64,000 nucleotides of DNA from Alteromonas sp. LMIT006 (lineage in GTDB: Bacteria; Pseudomonadota; Gammaproteobacteria; Enterobacterales; Alteromonadaceae): the NCBI RefSeq assembly GCF_024300645.1, contig NZ_CP101291.1, forward strand, positions 434,001 to 498,000, given 5' to 3'. Below are positions 58,528-64,000 of the stretch, in pieces. The first letter of the stretch is position 1. The number at the start of each line of letters is the position of its first letter. A model generated the notes under the pieces. That model was not told the DNA's origin. It made no database searches and saw nothing but the letters and a program-made list of their open reading frames with translations. A program made the position numbers and the translations under genes.

Positions 58528-60657
58528 TTAGTTTTCATTGCGCGCTTGATTAATGATATTGAGCAATTCACTCGCGGCTACCGCATCCGACATCGCTCGG
58601 TGATGACGGGTCATGCTGATCCCAAAATGCTTGGTCAAATTAGCCAGTGAATAGGATGGTAATTTGGGATAAGTTCGTCGCATTTGCTGAACCGTACACA
58701 ACTTAGGCATGCTAAAGCGCTCGCCCAGTCGTTCATATTCGGCTTTAATAAAGCCATAATCAAAATTGACATTGTGTGCGACAAAAATCGTTCCCTCCAT
58801 AAACTTCCGCAAACTATCAGCAATCTCGGCAAAACGAGGGGCATTAGCCACCATGCTCTGATCAATGCCTGTCAACGCAGTGATATTTTTTGGGATCATA
58901 CGCTCGGGATTGAGCAGGCTTTGCCATTCATCAATGACATTGCCATGTTGCAGTTTGACCGCGCCGATTTCAGTAATCCGGTGATTACCGGCTCGTCCCC
59001 CTGTGGTTTCGATATCAACCACCACATAAATCTGGTCTGGATCAACACCCCATTCCACCCGTGTAATGTCTACCGCGATCCCCAGTTCACGCATTTTGGC
59101 CAAGGTCACTAGCTGGTTTTTGCGCAGCACATCACCTTGAGCTTTGATTTCTTTAAAAATAAACTGCCCATTTTCGACAATCGCAATATCAGGAAACCCA
59201 TCGCAATACATCGCGTAGTTTTGTGCCATTGCCCGAAGCATACTGGTGATTTGCTCACTTTTAAGGTATTTAAAAAAACGCACCATACGCTGATGAATGA
59301 CTTTGTGCCAACGAAAGATCCCATTGCTTTGACCGTAGTATTGCGTCGCTCGTTGCAGTAACAATCGCTCCGCTTTGCCAGGGTCTTGCAGCTTGGCAAG
59401 TTCAGCTTCAACGCCATCAGCCCGCTCGGTGTAAAGATTATTATGAATGAGATGATATGGCCTGTGGTCAAACTCATTACCCGCTGGATTATTTGGATCA
59501 AACAACAGCGGCCAAAACACAAGTCCAAACAATGCGCGCCATGGCTCGTTTTCCATACGGTACGCTTCGATACCTCGCTGTTGATAAACCTCCACACACG
59601 CGAACTCGACTCGATTGCGGTGAATTTCATCCAACGTGATGAGATCACTGCCGCTGCGAAGCCAATCGGTTAGCATGCTCGTGCGTTTTTGCTTGGTTTT
59701 ACGCGCCAAAAAATCCAGCGCAAAAAACAAAACGACCTCGTTGGGCGGCTCCTCAATCAGCGCCTCACATTCGGCAATCACTTGGTCTTTGTCACCATGC
59801 TGATATTCATAGCGCAAACGTTTGGCAATGGCGTCGCTGTGTTGAGATTTGCGCCAATACTGCACAGCCAATTTCGGCTCGGTCGCAAAACAACGCTTAC
59901 CATACATAAACCAATATATATCCCTGAGCTCCTGCCCTACTCCGTTAAGAGTCTCAATATCTTCTACCGGCGCTGGTAGTGGTAAACCATGTTTGTTGGC
60001 ACGTTTCACATCGCGCAGGGCAACCGACCAGTAATAGTGCGTTTGGGCATCATCTAGATGCTGATATCGCGCCCCTTCTGTCACTTGTTTGCGCGTACGC
60101 ATAATGCCCAAATCCCGCATCGAAAACTGATTCAGTCGCCCCGACAAATGGCCAAAAAACAAGAACAAGCCATATTCAATTACCTCATCAACCAAGCGAT
60201 AACTATAACTTTGCAGCAATGCCGTTTCCCGTACTTGCGCGTACTCTGTTCTCGCTTCAACCCATTCTAAAATATGTGGTTTTGCGACTGATTTAGCTGG
60301 TGCTGGAAGCGCTAACTCATCACATAACCCAAATAATTCCCCTTTAGTCAACTGCGCAAGCCAAGTTCGATATTCACTTTGTGGGATCAGGGTAAACCAA
60401 CCTAGGCGATGACATTCGATAATGGCGTCTTCCGGGTCGGATATTTCATCATACCCAAAGGTATGATGTGCCAAAAAAGGGTATTTGCGATTGAGGCTGC
60501 GCACCAACACACACTGCACATCTTTTGGTTGATCCCGAAATACAGTAATGAATTCAATATCTTGTGGGCGCAACAAATGCGCATTGTACTGGGTTAAAAA
60601 CTGCAAAAACTCAGCAAAATGATCAAGATAATAAAAGGTTGGAAGGACTTTACGCAT
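58528..60657 (-). CDS. FAN1-like VRR-NUC nuclease fused to a DEDDh 3'-5' exonuclease
   Basis: About 709 residues. Residues 1-420 are helical, as in FAN1 N-terminal and TPR regions (LGWFTLIPQSEYRTWL, WSVALRDVKRANKHG). The VRR-NUC PD-(D/E)xK core is GFPDIAIVENG then FKEIKAQGD with RKNQL (about 485-510). From about 540 a DnaQ-like domain follows: VVVDIETTGG, AHNVNFDYGF (about 629) and HHRAMSDAVAA (about 685), giving all DEDDh residues. FAN1 family members cut DNA near interstrand cross-links; an exonuclease tail would trim ends. The ATG at 60657 is 5 bp past the HNH gene stop. Bacterial FAN1 proteins I know lack the DnaQ domain. Confidence 0.8.
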   Translation of the reverse strand: MRKVLPTFYYLDHFAEFLQFLTQYNAHLLRPQDIEFITVFRDQPKDVQCVLVRSLNRKYPFLAHHTFGYDEISDPEDAIIECHRLGWFTLIPQSEYRTWLAQLTKGELFGLCDELALPAPAKSVAKPHILEWVEARTEYAQVRETALLQSYSYRLVDEVIEYGLFLFFGHLSGRLNQFSMRDLGIMRTRKQVTEGARYQHLDDAQTHYYWSVALRDVKRANKHGLPLPAPVEDIETLNGVGQELRDIYWFMYGKRCFATEPKLAVQYWRKSQHSDAIAKRLRYEYQHGDKDQVIAECEALIEEPPNEVVLFFALDFLARKTKQKRTSMLTDWLRSGSDLITLDEIHRNRVEFACVEVYQQRGIEAYRMENEPWRALFGLVFWPLLFDPNNPAGNEFDHRPYHLIHNNLYTERADGVEAELAKLQDPGKAERLLLQRATQYYGQSNGIFRWHKVIHQRMVRFFKYLKSEQITSMLRAMAQNYAMYCDGFPDIAIVENGQFIFKEIKAQGDVLRKNQLVTLAKMRELGIAVDITRVEWGVDPDQIYVVVDIETTGGRAGNHRITEIGAVKLQHGNVIDEWQSLLNPERMIPKNITALTGIDQSMVANAPRFAEIADSLRKFMEGTIFVAHNVNFDYGFIKAEYERLGERFSMPKLCTVQQMRRTYPKLPSYSLANLTKHFGISMTRHHRAMSDAVAASELLNIINQARNEN

Positions 60658-60661
60658 ACAT

Positions 60662-60976
60662 TTAGAATACGCGTTTTTGCTTAGCAACCCAAGCAAAATG
60701 CTGTTGCAGTTCGGGATCGGCTAGGATTTTATCAAGTGTGTCGTAATGCTTCGCCAACGTCATCTCATCATAGCGTTTATGTAATCCGGTGTGGCACATG
60801 CGGCATATTTCGATGCCTTGATTCAACATCGCTTTATCGAAATGTTTGCGAAAAAACGTGCGGCGGTGCATTTTACGCGGGATCAGATGATGAAACGTCA
60901 AGTGGACCACGCGTCCACATAAAGGACAGGTGCCGTGCTTTTTTTTTGACTCTTTTTGTGGGTTATTGCGTATCAC
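60662..60976 (-). CDS. HNH endonuclease-type protein
   Basis: About 105 residues if it starts at the GTG at 60976; the start is unsure because the frame stays open to 61069, antisense to the next gene. The HNH zinc ribbon is visible as TCPLCGRVV, LTFHHLIPRKMH and IEICRMCHTGLHK. HNH proteins nick or cut nucleic acids. It immediately precedes the FAN1-like nuclease on the same strand with a 4-bp gap, suggesting a shared repair or DNA-processing role. It diverges from the CPXCG gene. Confidence 0.75.
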   Translation of the reverse strand: MIRNNPQKESKKKHGTCPLCGRVVHLTFHHLIPRKMHRRTFFRKHFDKAMLNQGIEICRMCHTGLHKRYDEMTLAKHYDTLDKILADPELQQHFAWVAKQKRVF

Positions 60977-60992
60977 TAGTAAAGGAGTATCT

Positions 60993-61184
60993 ATGAGTTT
61001 AACTGAAGCGAACACTTTCGAGTGTCCATATTGCATGGTCGTCAACGACATTGAGGTCGACCTGCACAACGATTTGGGGCAACAACAAATCGTCGATTGC
61101 CAAATTTGCTGTGCGCCTATTGAAGTATACGTTCATGACAGTGGTTTTGGACTAGAAATTATTGCCAAACGGGATGATGAATAA
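60993..61184 (+). CDS. CPXCG-motif cysteine-rich protein
   Basis: 63 residues starting at 60993 after AAAGGAG. Two Cys pairs, C11-C14 (ECPYC) and C36-C39 (DCQICC), are likely to bind one zinc. The family is small, conserved in gammaproteobacteria and of unknown function. The stop (61184) lies next to the start of the flavin reductase gene, so translational coupling is likely. Confidence 0.85.
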   Translation: MSLTEANTFECPYCMVVNDIEVDLHNDLGQQQIVDCQICCAPIEVYVHDSGFGLEIIAKRDDE

Positions 61185-61185
61185 T

Positions 61186-61797
61186 ATGAAATGTTATACA
61201 CCCAGTGATCTGGGACACATGGACAAGTTTTATCGCGCGAACTTCGTCAATTCGTTATCGGGTGTTAAATCGGCTAACTTAGTCGGAACCAAAGGTCGCA
61301 ATGGCATTGAGAATCTAGCCATCGTAAGCTCTGTGTTTCACGTTGGCGCAAACCCTCCCTTAATGGGGGTGTTAATGCGTCCTCATACCGTGCCACGCGA
61401 TAGCCTGCGAAATATGAAAGAAACCGGATTATTCACTCTCAATCACGTCAACAGTTCGATTGCGCAAGCTGCCCATCAAACGTCTGCGCGTTATCCTGAA
61501 GATGAATCTGAGTTTACGGCAACGGGCCTGACACCTTTTTATTCACACGAGTTTAAAGCGCCTTATGTACAAGAATCTCACCTGCGGATCGGCCTTGAGG
61601 TACAAGACATTCAAAAGCTCGACATCAATCAGACTGAATTGGTCATTGGCCAAATTGTGGAAGTATTTGTTGACGAAAAGATCGTTTCTGAAACCGGCTA
61701 TTTAGACATCGAAGCGATTGATACTATTGGTATTACCGGTTTAGATAGTTATCATAAAATCCAACGCATCGCTCAATATGAGTACGCTAAAGCTTAG
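61186..61797 (+). CDS. Flavin reductase-like / FMN-binding split-barrel protein
   Basis: About 203 residues. The split-barrel flavin-binding blocks are visible: FVNSLSGVKSANLVGTKGRNG, NLAIVSSVFHVGANPPLMGV and TGLFTLNHV. Such proteins bind FMN and often reduce it for a partner oxygenase, but the partner is not evident. The ATG at 61186 has GGGATG upstream; in-frame ATGs at 61174 and 61177 are alternatives. It follows the CPXCG gene with essentially no gap. Confidence 0.8.
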   Translation: MKCYTPSDLGHMDKFYRANFVNSLSGVKSANLVGTKGRNGIENLAIVSSVFHVGANPPLMGVLMRPHTVPRDSLRNMKETGLFTLNHVNSSIAQAAHQTSARYPEDESEFTATGLTPFYSHEFKAPYVQESHLRIGLEVQDIQKLDINQTELVIGQIVEVFVDEKIVSETGYLDIEAIDTIGITGLDSYHKIQRIAQYEYAKA

Positions 61798-61820
61798 CGA
61801 CAAAGAACAACAAATAGAAT

Positions 61821-61988
61821 ATGACGACTAATCTCGACCCAAATTTTGACCAACTAATCATTATTTGCGGTATTGCCGCGGTACTGGTAATTGGCATAAT
61901 CTTGTTTGTGATCAAACTTCCCAGCGAAGAACGCGAATATAATGATTCCAATACTGATAATAAAGACGAATCAAATTTAAACGAATGA
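61821..61988 (+). CDS. 55-residue single-helix membrane peptide
   Basis: A small open frame (MTTNLDPNFDQ, one transmembrane helix LIIICGIAAVLVIGIILFVI at about 12-31, then a charged tail rich in Asp, Glu and Asn). The first residues are acidic and the tail begins with KLPSEER, so the tail should face the cytosol. It sits between the flavin reductase gene (23 bp) and the high-potential iron-sulfur protein gene (10 bp), on the same strand. A small subunit or anchor of that electron-transfer protein is possible but not shown. Confidence 0.65.
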   Translation: MTTNLDPNFDQLIIICGIAAVLVIGIILFVIKLPSEEREYNDSNTDNKDESNLNE

Positions 61989-61998
61989 GGAAACTACA

Positions 61999-62283
61999 AT
62001 GAAAAACTTAAACCGACGTGACTTCTTAAAGTGGTCAGGTGCGTCTTTAATCGGCGTTACCTTTGGCGGTGTTGCCCTACGCGCTCATGCGGAACAAGTG
62101 GATCCTTCTGATCCACAAGCGGCTGCACTCAAATACACCCATGAATCCAAGGTGGAAGGCCAGTACTGTAATAACTGTGCATATATCCAAGCTCAAGGTG
62201 AAGATTGGTTACCTTGCGCCTTATTCCCTAGTAAGAAAGTGTCTTCTAAGGGCTGGTGTAACGTCTGGACCAAGAAGCCTTAA
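61999..62283 (+). CDS. High-potential iron-sulfur protein, Tat-exported
   Basis: 94 residues. A twin-arginine signal (NRRDFLKWSGASLIG, R6-R7) directs folded export to the periplasm. The four cluster cysteines are C57, C60, C73 and C87 (CNNC, PC, WC), the HiPIP spacing, and the mature protein is about 60 residues. HiPIPs are one-electron carriers to cytochromes or reaction centres. GGAAACTACA precedes the ATG. Immediately upstream is a small membrane peptide gene. Confidence 0.9.
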   Translation: MKNLNRRDFLKWSGASLIGVTFGGVALRAHAEQVDPSDPQAAALKYTHESKVEGQYCNNCAYIQAQGEDWLPCALFPSKKVSSKGWCNVWTKKP

Positions 62284-62409
62284 AGTAAAGCCATTGCTTG
62301 GCTTACGATTGTGTAAGCCAAGCTCATCCCTTCTGATTGTATTCCCTCCACTGCCTCTGTACACTTAGTCCTGACGACAAAACACATAATAAGGGTTAGG
62401 GAAACAACA

Positions 62410-63900
62410 ATGAAATTAGCAATCATAATTTGTTCTGTGTTCGCGCTCTGTGTGACATCCACAATGACGTTGGCTGAATCCACATCAGTGCCTGAGCCGG
62501 TTCGCTCAATCACGGAACACTCAATCAAAATTCAAGATAAAACCATCAAATATGAGGTTATTGCTGGCGATACGCATATCCTGAATGAAGCTGGCGAGGC
62601 CATTGCTAATATATTCAGTACCGCTTATTTTCGGACCAATACCAAAAACCCCAACCGCCCTGTATTATTTATTTTTAACGGTGGGCCTGGGTCGTCGAGT
62701 GTGTGGCTGCACATGGGTATTTATGGACCAAAGAAGGTCGTTATTGGTTCGGATGCTGAAGCCGTCGGTTCCCCACCCTATGCAATATTAGATAATCCTG
62801 ACAGCTTAATTGATATTGCCGATATGGTCTTTATTGACCCTCCTGGAACGGGGTATTCACGTGCCATTGGCGTCGGTGAAAACAAAGATTTTTGGGGCGT
62901 CAAAGAAGACGCTGTGATTATGTCTGAATTTGTGCGCAGTTTTACCCGAGAGTATAACTTATTTAACCGTCCGAAATACTTATCTGGGGAAAGTTACGGC
63001 ACCACTCGCGCAGGTGCTATGGTCAAAGAACTGCAAGAGGGTTGGGGCTCGTATGACTTGAGCGGGGTATTTTTGATTTCCTCCATAGTGGATTTTCAAA
63101 CTGGAGATTTTAAAGCGGGCAATGACCTACCTTACATCACGTTTTTGCCCACCTATGCAGCTACCGCATGGTATCATCAGGCGATTGACCGCACTGGTTT
63201 TGTATCGCTAGAAGCCTTTTTGGATGAGGTAAGAGAATTTGCGCTCAATGACTATGCAACAACGTTGTTAAAAGGTCAAAGAGCAACAGATTTAGAGCGC
63301 TTCGAGGTAAGTAAGCAGTTACAACGATTTACAGGCCTATCAGCCGAGTTTTTGCGATTATCCAATCTGCGCATCAATGAATTTCAATTCATGAAAGCGT
63401 TATTGCGTGAACGTGGCATTCGTGTGGGTCGCTTAGACAGTCGCTATGTTGGCCAAAATACCGATAACATCAGTTATCAATTTGAAGCGGATCCCTCCGC
63501 ATACGCCATAGACGGCGCCTATACCGCAGCCATCAATGATTATTTCCGCACTGAACTCAACGTGAAGCGCAACGTGCGCTATCATATTTTGAGTGGTAAC
63601 GTGTTTAGCAACTGGAACTGGTTGTATGAACGCAACGCTCGATCCCAGGGCTTTTTGAACGTCACGCCATTTTTGGCGACCGCACAAAAACAAAATAAAG
63701 ATTTTAGAATTTTCGTCGCCAACGGTTATTATGACCTAGCGACACCGTTTTTTGCGACGGAACACTCTATGCATCACAATGACATCGATTTGTCTCGTGT
63801 GACCATGAAGTATTATGAAGCAGGACACATGATGTATATTCATCATCCTTCACTTAAAGCGCTGGCCGATGATATGCGCGCTTTTTTAACTCAAGAGTAA
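62410..63900 (+). CDS. S10-family serine carboxypeptidase
   Basis: 496 residues with a signal peptide (MKLAIIICSVFALCVTSTMTLA). The S10 catalytic residues are clear: Ser in LSGESYGTT (about 196), Asp in NGYYDLATP (about 440) and His in YEAGHMMYIH (about 477), with the upstream oxyanion motif FNGGPGSSSVWLHMG. It would remove C-terminal residues from peptides in the periplasm or outside the cell. It is an independent gene between the HiPIP and prmA. Confidence 0.88.
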   Translation: MKLAIIICSVFALCVTSTMTLAESTSVPEPVRSITEHSIKIQDKTIKYEVIAGDTHILNEAGEAIANIFSTAYFRTNTKNPNRPVLFIFNGGPGSSSVWLHMGIYGPKKVVIGSDAEAVGSPPYAILDNPDSLIDIADMVFIDPPGTGYSRAIGVGENKDFWGVKEDAVIMSEFVRSFTREYNLFNRPKYLSGESYGTTRAGAMVKELQEGWGSYDLSGVFLISSIVDFQTGDFKAGNDLPYITFLPTYAATAWYHQAIDRTGFVSLEAFLDEVREFALNDYATTLLKGQRATDLERFEVSKQLQRFTGLSAEFLRLSNLRINEFQFMKALLRERGIRVGRLDSRYVGQNTDNISYQFEADPSAYAIDGAYTAAINDYFRTELNVKRNVRYHILSGNVFSNWNWLYERNARSQGFLNVTPFLATAQKQNKDFRIFVANGYYDLATPFFATEHSMHHNDIDLSRVTMKYYEAGHMMYIHHPSLKALADDMRAFLTQE

Positions 63901-63910
63901 TTTCTTTTTC

Positions 63911-64000
63911 ATGGCTTATATCCAACTCAAAATCAATATGATCGCCGAGCACGCTGAAAGCTTAGGCGACATGCTCAGTGCCAATGGTGCTCAGGCCGTA
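63911..64000 (+). CDS. prmA: Ribosomal protein L11 methyltransferase, N-terminal part (runs off the window)
   Basis: The first 30 codons read MAYIQLKINMIAEHAESLG then DMLSANGAQAV, matching the conserved PrmA start. PrmA trimethylates ribosomal protein L11. In many gammaproteobacteria it directly follows accC; here about 17 kb lies between. Only the start is visible, so the SAM-binding domain cannot be checked. Confidence 0.88.
   Translation, partial: MAYIQLKINMIAEHAESLGDMLSANGAQAV

Noticed and set aside
60976-61069. Longer N-terminus for the HNH protein
   Set aside because: It would lie antisense to the CPXCG gene and its ribosome site, and adds no conserved motif.

Overview
The window is a stretch of gammaproteobacterial chromosome. 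The gene set points to a marine Alteromonadales-type organism: fxsA next to groES-groEL, dsbD next to aroQ-accB-accC, a GlpK/GlpR/GlpD cluster, biosynthetic speA, a Dld-II-like D-lactate dehydrogenase, a TonB siderophore receptor and a DcaP-like porin. I cannot assign a genus from the sequence alone. It opens inside gnd (6-phosphogluconate dehydrogenase) and closes in the first codons of prmA.

Layout. 1-5.1 kb: gnd start, a fructokinase with a perfect LacI-type palindrome upstream, an AlkC/AlkD-like protein, a small membrane protein and a lipoprotein GH13 amylase. 5.2-9.6 kb: methylglyoxal synthase and the glycerol-3-phosphate regulon (glpK, divergent glpR, glpD) with visible GlpR-type operators. 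9.6-15.7 kb: an EVE-domain protein, then a minus-strand signalling cluster (receiver protein, remnant of a second receiver gene, CheB/CheR-PAS fusion, SWIM zinc-finger protein). 16-21 kb: YgiQ radical SAM protein, a fatty acid desaturase and a sensor kinase gene broken by an IS3-family element (20921-22140, 4-bp target duplication GGCC).

22.4-28.7 kb: a Tn7-type transposition module, tnsA-tnsB-tnsC-tnsD, sitting in attTn7. Its right end lies 24 bp from the glmS stop codon, begins TGTAAACTGACAATAATG and carries three TnsB-like sites spaced exactly 20 bp apart. I could find no matching left end, no tnsE and no cargo, so the element looks truncated or rearranged on the side next to the IS and the broken kinase.

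28.7-37.2 kb: cell-wall precursor genes (glmS with a DeoR-type regulator, glmU), rlmA, a DMT transporter with ogt, and speA. 37.3-46.5 kb: groES-groEL with a sigma-32-type promoter and a strong terminator, an amidohydrolase, fxsA, dsbD, an orphan H-NOX gas sensor and aroQ-accB-accC.

46.5-63.9 kb: about 17 kb of accessory genes separate accC from prmA, genes that are often neighbours in gammaproteobacteria. They include a desaturase and its divergent AraC regulator (with four operator-like repeats at exact 21-bp spacing), a porin, a LysR/D-lactate dehydrogenase pair, an Slp lipoprotein, a Fur-box siderophore receptor that probably starts at TTG, a FAN1-like nuclease fused to a DEDDh exonuclease and preceded by an HNH gene, a high-potential iron-sulfur protein preceded by a 55-residue membrane peptide, and an S10 peptidase.

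All assignments come from reading the sequence and translated motifs; no database search was run.
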